Positions 27,026-36,217 of a DNA stretch of 64,000 bases are shown here, one piece after another. Origin of the DNA: an uncultured Anaerolineae bacterium (lineage in GTDB: Bacteria; Chloroflexota; Anaerolineae; Aggregatilineales; Phototrophicaceae); the NCBI GenBank assembly GCA_938022205.1, contig CALIEB010000002.1:124001-188000 (forward strand). Reading direction: 5' to 3'. The notes under the pieces are model-generated. The model did not search any database. It was not told where the DNA came from and worked only from the letters and a program-made list of their open reading frames with translations. Made by a program: the position numbers and the translations under genes. Numbering within the stretch: position 1 is the stretch's first letter; each line of letters opens with the position of its first letter.

Positions 27026-28555
27026 CTAGAATACCAATGCCTTCGGACGATATTGCACTGCCTCCGCCACATGCGTTACGTCAATTAACGCGCTGGCGGC
27101 AAGGTCGGCAATCGTGCGGCTGAGCTTGAGAACGCGATGATAGGCGCGCGCGCTGAGCTGCATGCGGCGCACGCTAATCTCCAAGAGCTGCTTAGCTTCC
27201 GGCGTGAGCTGGCACAGGGCTTGCACTTGCTTGGCGGTCATGTCGGCGTTGGTGCGCAAGTGCGGCTGGTCAGCGAAGCGTTCAGCTTGCCGCTGGCGCG
27301 CCGCAATAACCCGCGCACGAATTTCCGCAGACGTTTCGCCGCGACCGCTTCCCATCAGCTTGTCGTAGTCGACGCGCGGCACGTCAACGTGCAGGTCAAT
27401 ACGGTCGAGCAGGGGACCGCTGAGCTTGCTTTGGTAGCGTTCGATAAGGTTGGGGCTGCAGGTGCATTGCCGCAACGAGTCACCGTAGTACCCGCACGGA
27501 CAAGGGTTATGCGCGGCAATGAGCATAAAGTTCGAGGGAAACGTCAGTGACCCGTTGGCGCGGCTAATCGTCACCAGCTTGTCCTCCAGCGGTTGGCGCA
27601 GCACTTCTAACACTTTGAGCGAGAACTCGTTAATCTCGTCCAAGAACAGCACACCGTTGTGACTTAGCGAGATTTCGCCCGGTTTGGGCAAGCTGCCGCC
27701 GCCAACCAAACCTGCTTGGCTAATCGTGTGGTGTGGGGCGCGAAAAGGGCGCGTGCGCAGCAAAGCACGCCCTTCAAGCAAGTCCGCGACGCTGTAAATG
27801 CGCGTGACTTCAAGGGCTTCATCGTGCGTGAGCGGCGGCAAAATCGTCGGCACAGCGCGCGCCAAGAGGCTTTTGCCAACGCCCGGCGAGCCAACAAGAC
27901 GCACGTTATGTCCACCTGCGGCGGCAATTTCCAGCGCGCGCTTGACGTGTTCCTGTCCTCTTACGTCAGCAAAGTCTACGAGATAGTTGGGCAGCGGCTC
28001 ATCTTGCGCGATAGGCGGCGGACAAGGTTCAAGCGTCTTCGTGCCGTAGAGATGTTCGACCAACTGCCCTAGCGTCTGCAAGGGTATGACGCGGATGCCC
28101 TCGACTAACGCCGCTTCAGGCGCGTCTTCAGCGGGCGTGTAAATCGTGTGAAAACCCGCTTGCTTGGCAGCATATGCCATCGGCATCGCGCCTTTGACGT
28201 GCGACACGCGCCCATCCAGCGAAAGTTCGCCGACAAACATCGCGCCCGCCAGTGCCTCGAGCGGCACTTGGTCGGTGGCAGCCAGCACGCCCACCGCAAT
28301 GGCAAGGTCGTAAGCTGGACCGTGCTTAGGCAAATTGGCAGGCGAAAGGTTGACAATGTAGACCTTGTTGGGAAACTGCAAGCTGCTGTTTTTGATAGCG
28401 GCACGCACGCGCTCGCGGCTCTCACGCACCGCTGAATCTGGCAGCCCCACAATCGTGAAAGCTGGCACAGACGCGCGCGGGCTAAAATCAACTTGCACCT
28501 CAATGACCTCGCCGTCTAACCCTACAATCGCACACGCATGCACAATTGCCAGCAT
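27026..28555 (-). CDS. comM: YifB/ComM family Mg-chelatase-like AAA+ ATPase
   Basis: AAA+ protein of 509 residues. ComM members are helicases that extend branches during natural transformation. Seen: N-terminal Lon-S5-like domain (VQVDFSPRASVPAFTIVGLPDSAVRESRERVRAA split over residues 20-55), Walker A GSPGVGKS, Walker B NGVLFLDEINEF, a Cys-rich loop PCPCGYYGDSLRQCTCSP, and the C-terminal Mg_chelatase_C helices (LSARAYHRVLKLSRTIADL). Start at ATG 28555, which follows GGAG/AGAGG sites; an in-frame start 7 codons earlier is possible. Divergent from the NUDIX gene across a 100-nt promoter region. Confidence 0.92.
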   Translation of the reverse strand: MLAIVHACAIVGLDGEVIEVQVDFSPRASVPAFTIVGLPDSAVRESRERVRAAIKNSSLQFPNKVYIVNLSPANLPKHGPAYDLAIAVGVLAATDQVPLEALAGAMFVGELSLDGRVSHVKGAMPMAYAAKQAGFHTIYTPAEDAPEAALVEGIRVIPLQTLGQLVEHLYGTKTLEPCPPPIAQDEPLPNYLVDFADVRGQEHVKRALEIAAAGGHNVRLVGSPGVGKSLLARAVPTILPPLTHDEALEVTRIYSVADLLEGRALLRTRPFRAPHHTISQAGLVGGGSLPKPGEISLSHNGVLFLDEINEFSLKVLEVLRQPLEDKLVTISRANGSLTFPSNFMLIAAHNPCPCGYYGDSLRQCTCSPNLIERYQSKLSGPLLDRIDLHVDVPRVDYDKLMGSGRGETSAEIRARVIAARQRQAERFADQPHLRTNADMTAKQVQALCQLTPEAKQLLEISVRRMQLSARAYHRVLKLSRTIADLAASALIDVTHVAEAVQYRPKALVF

Positions 28556-28625
28556 GCCTCTTTCTCCTTTGGTCAACGCATCGTTTTTAAGTATAGCGCG
28601 TTTCGCGTCTTGGTGCGTCTTTGGG

Positions 28626-28631
28626 TATAAT
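28626..28631 (+). promoter_or_regulatory. -10 box for the NUDIX-ppc unit
   Basis: Consensus TATAAT 25 nt before the ATG at 28656, preceded by GGG. The -35 region (TTTCGC or TTCGCG at 18-19 nt) is weak. It probably drives the NUDIX gene and ppc, which are 15 nt apart. Confidence 0.5.
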
Positions 28632-28655
28632 CAGAAAGACCAAAGGACAGGACAG

Positions 28656-29498
28656 ATGAACCAGACGACATTGGCGCGTTTCTTGCGCCACATTCCTCAA
28701 TCTGATGAGCCGCCGCAGCCGCTACCTGCCGACAACCACGAGCGTGCCTACGTGCAAGGCGTATTAGCATGGCTGGAGCTGTGGGGCTTAGTGCGCGTCA
28801 GCAGCGACGGCGTGCGAGCCAGCGCGCAAACCAGCAAGTACGCCCTCAACAGCTTGGCGGCAACACTCGAAAGCGGGCAAACGCTCGTCAGCGACTGGCA
28901 AACGCTTGGCGCGCACTTTGCCAATCCGCTGCACAACGGCGCGACGCTGTTGCACTGGTTGGAGCTGCAGCGCATAAGCCAAACGCCCGACGCGCCACCT
29001 TCGCGGGTAGAACACGTCGCGCAAGTGCTTATCAAGCGCATCGACCCCAACACAGGCACGCATGCGTTTCTAATGCAGTATGACGCACACGCCAACCAGT
29101 ATCAGCTTATCGGCGGGCGTGCCACCCCAAGCGACCAGCAAGATTTGCTGGCGACCGCCGCCCGCGAAATCAGCGAAGAGCTACCCCTAGTCGAGCTGCA
29201 CTACGGGCAAGATTATCAGCTCACGCTGTTGGCGCACGACCTGCAGCCACCGCGCACCATCTCACCCACGTTTGGCGCGCTGACCGAGTATCACATGACG
29301 TTTTATCACATGCGCGCCCTGAGCAAGCCGCTAGTGCTGCGCGAGGGTGACCGTTGGGTCACGCTGCGCGAGCTGCTGATAGGCGCAGTACAGCTTGACC
29401 AAGAGAACTACCACCCGTTTCAGGGCAGCAACATTTATGCCCTACTTAACCAACGAATTGCAGGTGGGCTAGTCAGCCTGCCCGACAGCACGACGTAG
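28656..29498 (+). CDS. NUDIX-domain protein with N-terminal helical/wHTH-like region
   Basis: A 280-residue protein. Residues 1-110 are helical (LARFLRHIP; YVQGVLAWLELWGLVRVSSDGV looks like a winged-helix end). Residues 130-275 form a NUDIX fold with the Nudix box recognisable as GGRATPSDQQDLLATAAREI then SEEL. The REIxEEL core is present and the early Glu of the box is replaced. These enzymes hydrolyse nucleoside diphosphates linked to other moieties, but some act as ligand sensors. ATG 28656 follows AAAGGACAGGACAG; a much longer in-frame extension upstream is rejected because it runs across the yifB start and the TATAAT box. ppc follows after 15 nt. Confidence 0.72.
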   Translation: MNQTTLARFLRHIPQSDEPPQPLPADNHERAYVQGVLAWLELWGLVRVSSDGVRASAQTSKYALNSLAATLESGQTLVSDWQTLGAHFANPLHNGATLLHWLELQRISQTPDAPPSRVEHVAQVLIKRIDPNTGTHAFLMQYDAHANQYQLIGGRATPSDQQDLLATAAREISEELPLVELHYGQDYQLTLLAHDLQPPRTISPTFGALTEYHMTFYHMRALSKPLVLREGDRWVTLRELLIGAVQLDQENYHPFQGSNIYALLNQRIAGGLVSLPDSTT

Positions 29499-29513
29499 CA
29501 CAGGGGAGCAGCT

Positions 29514-32183
29514 ATGCTTGATAACAATGTCAACCAACCGCTCAGCCATGACATCCGCCTGCTTGGCAACCTGCTTGGCGTGATTATCCGCGAGCAGCAC
29601 GGACAAGACGCGCTCGAGCTGGTCGAGGACATCCGCGCCATTGCCAAAGCGCGCCGCAGCGGCGACCCTCGCGCTAGCGACCGCATGCTAGAGCGCATCC
29701 GCGCCTGTGATTTGCCGCGCAAGAGCGTGTTGATTAAAGCCTTCAGCAACTACTTTCAGCTCATCAACATTGCCGAAGACCAACAACGCATTCGCGTGCT
29801 ACGCGAGCGCGAGGACACGGGCAAGAACTACGAAACAATTGAGCGCGCCATTTATACGCTCAAGCAGGAGGGGGTAACCGCTGCACAAATGCGCAAGCTC
29901 TTCGAACAGCTGCGCCTGCGCTTTGTGCTGACGGCACACCCCAGCGAAGCCAAGCGCACGGAAGTGCTGGTCAAGCTGCGGCATATCGCCCAGATGATTG
30001 AGACTTTAGAGCGCACCAAGCTGCTCAGACGCGAGCGCGAAAATCTCATCCAGGACATCGCCGAAGAGATTGAGGAGCTTTGGCAAACGCGGCAAGTGCG
30101 TGCCAGCGCGAAGACCGTCGCCGACGAGGTGCAGTTTGGGCTGTATTTCATCACGTCGGTGATTATGGATGTCATCGTGGACATGTACAGCGAAATCTAC
30201 GAAGCACTGGAAAGCCACTACCCAGAAGAGGACTGGTCAGACTTGCATCGCCTGCTACGGTTCGGCTCGTGGATTGGCGGTGACCGCGACGGTAACCCCA
30301 ACGTGACCACAGAGGTGACGCTGCAGACGCTGGCAACGCTGCGCGAGGCAGCACGGCGCGCCTATATCCAAGACATTGCCCACCTTGAAATGCACTTGAC
30401 GCAAGCCACCGATGACGCGCAGGACACGCTGCTGCAAGCTATCCCCAGCATCGACGGCATTACCCATCCGCACGAACGCTACCGTGAGAAGCTAGCTTGC
30501 ATTCGTCATAAGCTCGAACACGACCAGTACCGCAGTCGCTTAGGGCTTTTAGACGACCTGCGCCTGATTCAAGCGACGCTGCGCCAGCACAAGGGCTTGC
30601 GCGTGGCAGAAGGCAAGCTGCGCCGCGTCATTCGCAAGGTGCGCCTGTTTGGCTTGTATCTCACGCCGCTGGACATCCGTGAGGACAGCCGCCTCATGGC
30701 ACAGACCCTTGACGAACTGTTCCGCCACTACGGCATGGTAGACGACTATCTTGGGCTGAGCGAAGCCGAGAAGCAAACGCTGCTCATCCGCGAAATAGAC
30801 AGCGCACGCCCCTTCTTTCCCCACGACACAAGCACGTTCAGCGAGACCACGCAGCGCGTTATTGCCATGTGGCGTATGATAAAGACGGCATATGACCGCT
30901 ACAGCACGGGCGTAATTGACACCGTGATAGCCAGCATGAGCCAAAACCCCAGCGACGTTCTCGCTATGCACTTGATGGCGCGAGAGGCAGGCGTGTTGGA
31001 CGATGTCGACCTCGTGCCGCTGTTCGAAACCATCGAAGACCTTGAGAACGCGCCGCAGGTTATGCGCACGCTGTTCGAAATACCCGCGTACCGCGCCCAC
31101 CTTACCGCGCGCAAGCATCGCCAGCAAATCATGATTGGCTACTCCGACAGCAGCAAGGACGGCGGCTATATCGCTTCCAACTGGCATCTTTACATGGCGC
31201 AGCAAACGCTCTCCGACTTGTGCGATGATTACGGCATCCAGCTGGAGCTGTTTCACGGGCGTGGCGGCAGCATTGGGCGCGGCGGCGGTCCCACCAACCG
31301 CGCTATTCTCTCGCAGCCGCCTTCATCGCTCAAAGGTGGCATCAAAATTACCGAGCAAGGTGAGGTTATCGCCTATCGCTATAGCAACCACCACATCGCG
31401 CGCCGCCACCTGCACCAAGTGTTGCACGCGGTGCTGCTGTCATTGGGGCATGCTGACCAGCGCGCCGTGCTTAAGCCCGAGTGGGTTGAGGCGATGAGCG
31501 CGCTTTCGGAGTACGGGCGCGCTGCTTATCGCGGATTTGTCTACGAGACGGAAGGCTTTATCGACTATTGGCAGCAAGCCACGCCCATCCGCGAGCTTTC
31601 GCTGCTGCGCATCTCATCGCGCCCCGCCAAACGCAGCGACAAGGGCGGCTTCGCTGCCATGCGCGCCATCCCTTGGGTGTTCTCTTGGATGCAGAACCGC
31701 GCCATCATCCCCAGTTGGTTTGGTGTAGGGTCAGCCTTTAAGCAGTTCAGCGAGGCACATGCCGACGGGATGGCGCGCCTGCAAGCCATGTACGATGAGT
31801 GGCTGTTCTTCCGCGCCCTTATCGAAAACGTGCAGCTTGACGTTGCGAAAGCCGATATAGGCATTACGCAGCTGTATACCTCGCTCGTCAGCGATGCCGC
31901 GCTGGCGAACGCGATGTTCCAGCGCATCGCCGACGAACACGCGCTGACAGAGGCTATGATTTGCCAGATTGTGCGCCAAAGCGAGCTGCTCGAGCAAACG
32001 CCCGCCATTAAAATGTCCATTGAACGCCGCAACCCTTACGTTGACCCGCTGAGCTTCTTGCAAGTGGAGCTGCTGCGCGAGCTGCGCGCCATGTCGCCCG
32101 ACCATCCCAACTATCAGGCAACGCTCGATGCCGTGCTAGACACCATCAATGGCATCGCAGCGGGCATGAAGACCACCGGCTAG
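29514..32183 (+). CDS. ppc: Phosphoenolpyruvate carboxylase
   Basis: Fixes bicarbonate onto PEP to give oxaloacetate, anaplerotic for the TCA cycle. 889 residues, the usual bacterial length. Seen: the catalytic His in VLTAHPSEAKRTEV (about 140), GGDRDGNPNVT, the second site GYSDSSKDGG, and FHGRGGSIGRGGGPT. The chain ends in GMKTTG instead of the canonical GMRNTG. The C-terminal NTG is nearly invariant in the family, so the Asn-to-Thr change deserves a check. ATG 29514 follows GGGGAG. The 3' end overlaps the converging VOC gene by 4 nt. Probably co-transcribed with the NUDIX gene. Confidence 0.95.
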   Translation: MLDNNVNQPLSHDIRLLGNLLGVIIREQHGQDALELVEDIRAIAKARRSGDPRASDRMLERIRACDLPRKSVLIKAFSNYFQLINIAEDQQRIRVLREREDTGKNYETIERAIYTLKQEGVTAAQMRKLFEQLRLRFVLTAHPSEAKRTEVLVKLRHIAQMIETLERTKLLRRERENLIQDIAEEIEELWQTRQVRASAKTVADEVQFGLYFITSVIMDVIVDMYSEIYEALESHYPEEDWSDLHRLLRFGSWIGGDRDGNPNVTTEVTLQTLATLREAARRAYIQDIAHLEMHLTQATDDAQDTLLQAIPSIDGITHPHERYREKLACIRHKLEHDQYRSRLGLLDDLRLIQATLRQHKGLRVAEGKLRRVIRKVRLFGLYLTPLDIREDSRLMAQTLDELFRHYGMVDDYLGLSEAEKQTLLIREIDSARPFFPHDTSTFSETTQRVIAMWRMIKTAYDRYSTGVIDTVIASMSQNPSDVLAMHLMAREAGVLDDVDLVPLFETIEDLENAPQVMRTLFEIPAYRAHLTARKHRQQIMIGYSDSSKDGGYIASNWHLYMAQQTLSDLCDDYGIQLELFHGRGGSIGRGGGPTNRAILSQPPSSLKGGIKITEQGEVIAYRYSNHHIARRHLHQVLHAVLLSLGHADQRAVLKPEWVEAMSALSEYGRAAYRGFVYETEGFIDYWQQATPIRELSLLRISSRPAKRSDKGGFAAMRAIPWVFSWMQNRAIIPSWFGVGSAFKQFSEAHADGMARLQAMYDEWLFFRALIENVQLDVAKADIGITQLYTSLVSDAALANAMFQRIADEHALTEAMICQIVRQSELLEQTPAIKMSIERRNPYVDPLSFLQVELLRELRAMSPDHPNYQATLDAVLDTINGIAAGMKTTG

Positions 32184-32566
32184 CGCGGCGTGTTATCCCA
32201 GTTGGGGTCGAGAAACCGCTGGAACTCTAGTAGATAGCCATTGGGGTCACGCACGAAGAAATGGTAGATGCCATACGTTGGGTTGACTTTAGGCGCGTTC
32301 TCGGGCGTGACCCCAGCAGCGACAAGCCGCGCATGCCAGCCGTCCACATCGTCGGTGACGAAGGTGAAGATAACCCCCTCATGCGGGCGAGCATCAGGGC
32401 GTTCGCAAACGCCTAAGTAGGCTTTGTGCGCCACAACGTGGTAAATACGGCAGCTGCCTTGGTCAAGGGCAAGCGACAGCCCCAACACCTGCTCGTAAAA
32501 CGACGCAGTGCGCGCCAGATCCTGCGTGTAGAGAAACGTGATTTGTTCGCTGATGGGCAGCATCAT
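32180..32566 (-). CDS. VOC (glyoxalase/bleomycin-resistance fold) protein
   Basis: Small VOC-superfamily protein of 128 residues with paired beta-alpha-beta-beta-beta units. Seen: ITFLYTQDLARTASFYEQVLGL at the N terminus (the family opening), GVIFTFVTDDVDGWHARLVAAG, and GIYHFFVRDPNGYLLEFQRF with the RDPxGxxxEF metal-site signature. It could be a lyase, dioxygenase or binding protein. It starts on the base after the stop of the membrane-protein gene at 32567, so the two are co-transcribed. Confidence 0.85.
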   Translation of the reverse strand: MMLPISEQITFLYTQDLARTASFYEQVLGLSLALDQGSCRIYHVVAHKAYLGVCERPDARPHEGVIFTFVTDDVDGWHARLVAAGVTPENAPKVNPTYGIYHFFVRDPNGYLLEFQRFLDPNWDNTPR

Positions 32567-33403
32567 TTAGCCTTTGCGCAACGTGATGAAGACGCGATAG
32601 AACGTAATGCCCGCGAAAGTCGCCCACAACGTCGAAAGCGACCACGCGCCCGCGTCACCAAACCACAGCACAGGCAGCCACGCGCCCAGCAGCACGACGA
32701 CCATACCCGCCTGCACGCGGCGCGGATAGAGCGTATAGCCCGCAAGGTCAGTTTCACCCGCGTCGCGCGTTGTTACGGTTGCCCAAAGATAGCCCGCGCT
32801 TATCACGCCCAAAACCACCAGCACAAGCGCGCTAGGCAGCACCGCCTCGCCCGCACGGGTCAAGAATGCCACCACTGCCGCAATCGCCGCCAACAGCGCA
32901 AATGCCCACTGCAAGCGCGTGCCGTTGACCAACAGCGCGTCCAAGACAAAGATGAGCGCGCCTACAATCGCCACCAGCCAATGACCGAAGGCGGCGACCA
33001 AACCGACCAAAATCAGCACCACGCCGCTATCGCCAAGTTGCGGCGGCACACCCACGATACGGTTGACAATGCGCACCCCTGTGAGCAGCATCGCCAGCGT
33101 GAAAAGTTCTAGTGTATGCGGCGCGAAGAGCATGACAACTGTTGCCAACGCTACCGCCACAAATGCTGATATAGGATATTTAGGGTCAACTTCGCGGGCA
33201 ATCGCCCAGCTCAAAAAGACGGTCGCGCCCATGAAGAAACCTGTAACCGCCGCCTGCGCCAAGTCGCCGCTTTGCAGCAAGGTAAGCGCGCCCATCAGCA
33301 CGCCCAAGACAGGTGTAAGTGCCATAATTGCCACGTTCGTGCGATATTTAGGGTTAAGCGGGCGGGCTATCGCGCCCACAGGCATGGCGTTCAATGTGTC
33401 CAT
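32567..33403 (-). CDS. Multi-pass membrane protein, function unknown
   Basis: A 278-residue protein with about eight predicted membrane segments (VAIMALTPVLGVLMGALTLL; AAVTGFFMGATVFLSWAIA; FVAVALATVVMLFA; VVLILVGLVAAFGHWLVAIV and others). A conserved-looking cytosolic Arg/Pro-rich N terminus (RPLNPKYRTNV) is repeated in form after TM3 (REVDPKYPISA), suggesting an internal duplication. No enzyme motif is recognised. ATG 33403 has an AAGGAGC site. Co-transcribed with the VOC gene. Confidence 0.75.
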   Translation of the reverse strand: MDTLNAMPVGAIARPLNPKYRTNVAIMALTPVLGVLMGALTLLQSGDLAQAAVTGFFMGATVFLSWAIAREVDPKYPISAFVAVALATVVMLFAPHTLELFTLAMLLTGVRIVNRIVGVPPQLGDSGVVLILVGLVAAFGHWLVAIVGALIFVLDALLVNGTRLQWAFALLAAIAAVVAFLTRAGEAVLPSALVLVVLGVISAGYLWATVTTRDAGETDLAGYTLYPRRVQAGMVVVLLGAWLPVLWFGDAGAWSLSTLWATFAGITFYRVFITLRKG

Positions 33404-33451
33404 AGGCTTGCTCCTTGTGTGTTATTTGCCCTAAGCATAGCGTACTTTGGC

Positions 33452-33468
33452 AAAAACGGCGCGTTTTT
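33452..33468 (-). terminator. Weak terminator-like hairpin after the M1-type peptidase gene
   Basis: AAAAACG-GCG-CGTTTTT, a 7-bp palindromic stem with a T5 tail, 10 nt beyond the stop at 33478 on the minus strand. It also lies in the promoter region of the membrane-protein gene. The stem is A/T rich, so termination would be inefficient. Confidence 0.4.
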
Positions 33469-33477
33469 CTTAGAACA

Positions 33478-35064
33478 TTAAGGATTTTGTGGAGTCTTGA
33501 AGAAGGTTTCGCGGGTTTTTTGCGTGCGTGCCAGCTGTTCCGGCGTGAAGAGCGACCAAAACAGCGTCGCGTCGGCGATGCGGCCCGCGCCCGCGCTGGC
33601 GTAATCCCTCAGCAAGCGCAAAAACGCCTCGTCGCCAATGTCGGTGCGTAAGTTGTGCAGCATCTGCACGCCGCGCAAGTACACTGCGTTAATGTACTCG
33701 CGAGCGTTGTTGAACTCATAGACAGTGCTGTCCACCGCGCCCTGCGGGTTAAAATACCCCACACGAAACGACCACCACCAGTTCCTCAAGTTCGGGTGAA
33801 AGTGTTCGATGTACACGTACTCGCTATACGTGGCGAGGGCTTCATCAAGCCAAGGCAGCAGCGCGGCATCGTTGCCCACTTTGGCGTACCACCACTGATG
33901 TGAGATTTCATGGACGGTGATAAGCGTCAAATAATTGTCAAAGCCGCCCTTGAACTGATAAAACCAGTTCGTGCTAACGTAGACCAGCCCGCTGAACTCC
34001 ATGCCGTCGGGGAAGTCGCCTTGTACGACGAGCAAGCGCGCGTAAGGCGACCTGCCAAACAACGTTTCGAAGCGTTCAGCGGCTTGCACGGCGGCTAAAA
34101 GCGCGTGTTCAGCAGCATCTTGGAAGCTGCCCTCAATAGGGCGCACCGCGTCGGGGAAGCTGTACATTTCGACGACCGTGCCGCTGGGTGTCGTCGCACG
34201 GTTAACGCGATAGTTGTGACTTAAGCTCAACGGCAAGTCACGCGCGTCCTTAAACACAATCTGATACTGCTGGGGCGAAAGGCGCGTGACCACGCCTACC
34301 GCCGCCACAACCAGCGCGTCGTTAGCTTCCTCCACCGTCAGCTCAAGCTGCCAATCCGCTTGTTCTAGCACCGTTTGCTCGCCAATGGCGCGAAAGTCAT
34401 GCACAACCCACGCACCTGCTTGGCGCGCCGCCACCTTAGGCAACCACAAGCTCAGGTTGATTTGGCGTTCGCTGTAGCCAAAGTAGCCTTTAATCGCGGT
34501 GATGCCGCTGGCGATGCGCGGCAAGCGCAACGTAAACGCCAGCTCAAACGCTAGTGCGCAAGACGGCGCAAGCGGCTGCGCCAGCGCAAGCGTGAGGCGG
34601 TTGCCCTCAAGCGTATAGGTGGCATCTTCACCCGCCACGCGCACTGCTTCTAAGGCAAACACGTTGTTCCAATTGTTGGCTTCCACAACCAATGCCAGCG
34701 TCTCGAGCGCATCCGCCTCTTGGTTGCTGTAAACAACGCGCTGCGCAACTTCGACGCGCTTTTGGTCGTAGTAAAGCGTAGCACGCACGTCGTATTGGGT
34801 TTTGCGCGAGCTGCTTTCCAACGGACAAACAGCAGCAGGCAGGCTTTCAGGAGTTGTTTCAGGTGCGGCGGGTGCTTGCGGCGTATCAGTGGCGCGCGGC
34901 GTGGCTGTTGTTTTCGGGGTGGTGCTGGCAGTTTGCTGTACGATACGGACGTTAGGCGGCAGCGGCGTAGGCTGTGACGAGACAACGGGCGTGGCTGCCA
35001 GATTGCACGCGCTTAAGCATATGAGGCTTGCGACGAGATAGAAGAGCGTTTTCATGCCTGCCAT
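33478..35064 (-). CDS. M1-type (gluzincin) metallopeptidase lipoprotein
   Basis: Exported, lipid-anchored zinc peptidase of 528 residues. Signal and lipobox LICLSAC near residues 10-20; then a Thr/Pro-rich linker (TTPKTTATPRATDTP); then a beta domain and the catalytic gluzincin domain. The zinc site is complete: HEISHQWW near residue 385, followed after 18 residues by the third ligand Glu in LDEALATYSE. The GAMEN exopeptidase motif is replaced by GMEFSGLVY, as in distant M1 relatives. ATG 35064 is chosen because AGGTG lies 5 nt upstream; Met at 35055 is the alternative. Divergent from the UbiA gene. Substrate unknown. Confidence 0.85.
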   Translation of the reverse strand: MAGMKTLFYLVASLICLSACNLAATPVVSSQPTPLPPNVRIVQQTASTTPKTTATPRATDTPQAPAAPETTPESLPAAVCPLESSSRKTQYDVRATLYYDQKRVEVAQRVVYSNQEADALETLALVVEANNWNNVFALEAVRVAGEDATYTLEGNRLTLALAQPLAPSCALAFELAFTLRLPRIASGITAIKGYFGYSERQINLSLWLPKVAARQAGAWVVHDFRAIGEQTVLEQADWQLELTVEEANDALVVAAVGVVTRLSPQQYQIVFKDARDLPLSLSHNYRVNRATTPSGTVVEMYSFPDAVRPIEGSFQDAAEHALLAAVQAAERFETLFGRSPYARLLVVQGDFPDGMEFSGLVYVSTNWFYQFKGGFDNYLTLITVHEISHQWWYAKVGNDAALLPWLDEALATYSEYVYIEHFHPNLRNWWWSFRVGYFNPQGAVDSTVYEFNNAREYINAVYLRGVQMLHNLRTDIGDEAFLRLLRDYASAGAGRIADATLFWSLFTPEQLARTQKTRETFFKTPQNP

Positions 35065-35187
35065 GATACACCTGACCGCCATAGGCTGACAATGTGAGAC
35101 GGGCGAATTTCGCAACAAAACGACTGGTCACGTGTTTTTATCTGTGTCATACTTAGCCTAGCAAAATAAAATCCTAAGGGGGATGAC

Positions 35188-36114
35188 GTGGACGCAACAA
35201 TTTTCTCAATCACCGATTGGGGGGTTCTCAACAAGGCAAAAGCCGTGCTACACCTGTCGCGCTGGCGCGAACACCTGCCCTACACCATCCCGTTGGTGGT
35301 TGGTGGCGCGATGATTGCCAATCACCTCAACGGCGCGCAGCTTGATTGGCGGTTGTTTGTCGTAACTATCGCTAGCATCTTCGCGCAGAGCTTCGCGTTT
35401 ATGATTAACGACTTGGCAGACGCGCCCGACGACGCGCTCGACCCCAAGAAAAAGCAGCGCAACCCCATCAGCAGCGGTGCCCTGACCTATCGTCAGGGCA
35501 TGATTGTGACGTGGGGAACGTTTGTCATTTCTGCCATGCTGTTCGCGCTAGGCGGCATGTGGGCATTCGTCATGGGCGGTGCCATGCTCATCCTGAGCTA
35601 CCTCTACTCGGCGCACCCCTTCCGCTGGAAGGCGCGCCCAATTACGGACGTGCTGTCACACGCGCTCATGCTCAGCACCCTGCTGCTGATGGTGGGCTTC
35701 TTCACCTACAGCGCGGTGCCGGGCGTGGCGTGGTTTGCGTTTGCGTCGGCATTCTTCTTCTCGGCATATGGGCAGTTTTTCAACCAAGTAGACGATTACA
35801 TCGTCGACAAAGCGGCAGGACTACGCAACACCGTCGTGCTACTTGGCAAAAACGGCACCAAGCTGCTGATGTACGCCAGCATCATCTTGGCGGCGTTGTT
35901 CTTGTGCGCCAGCATCCTCGCGGGCGTATTTCCCAACTGGCTCGGCACAGTCGCCCTCATCGCCATCTTCACGACCACGCTCTTCACATGGGACACCGAC
36001 ATGCGCGGCAACAAAGCCCAAGGCTCTGGGGTCGTACAAAAGCCCGGTTTGCTCATGTTCAACATCGTGATACTGTCGTGGTGGGCGCAAGCGATGGGCT
36101 TCTTCGCTGTCTAA
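35188..36114 (+). CDS. UbiA family prenyltransferase
   Basis: Integral membrane prenyltransferase of 308 residues, about nine helices. Both Asp-rich motifs are present: NDLADAPDDALDPKK near residue 74 and NQVDDYIVDKAAGLRNT near residue 200, the second like DxxxD sites of UbiA/chlorophyll-synthase enzymes. The GTG at 35188 follows AAGGGGGA; the ATG 5 nt earlier is out of frame. The acceptor (quinone precursor, heme, tetrapyrrole or lipid) is unclear, and no quinone or chlorophyll gene is adjacent. Followed by an intrinsic terminator at 36141, so it is probably monocistronic. Confidence 0.85.
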   Translation: MDATIFSITDWGVLNKAKAVLHLSRWREHLPYTIPLVVGGAMIANHLNGAQLDWRLFVVTIASIFAQSFAFMINDLADAPDDALDPKKKQRNPISSGALTYRQGMIVTWGTFVISAMLFALGGMWAFVMGGAMLILSYLYSAHPFRWKARPITDVLSHALMLSTLLLMVGFFTYSAVPGVAWFAFASAFFFSAYGQFFNQVDDYIVDKAAGLRNTVVLLGKNGTKLLMYASIILAALFLCASILAGVFPNWLGTVALIAIFTTTLFTWDTDMRGNKAQGSGVVQKPGLLMFNIVILSWWAQAMGFFAV

Positions 36115-36140
36115 GCAGCACGACATCGCAAGGCATGACC

Positions 36141-36173
36141 AAGCGCAGGCATAAGTTCATCCTGCGCTTTTTT
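36141..36173 (+). terminator. Intrinsic terminator of the UbiA gene
   Basis: AAGCGCAGG and CCTGCGCTT make a perfect 9-bp stem with an 11-nt loop, followed by a T6 run (36168-36173). It lies 26 nt after the UbiA stop codon. Confidence 0.9.
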
Positions 36174-36217
36174 GCTGCCGATTGCTAGAATATCTCCAGC
36201 AAGCAAAGGCAGAGACG

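Noticed and set aside
28365-28655. N-terminal extension of the NUDIX protein
   Set aside because: The longer open frame runs antisense into yifB and over the TATAAT box; the ATG at 28656 has a proper ribosome site.
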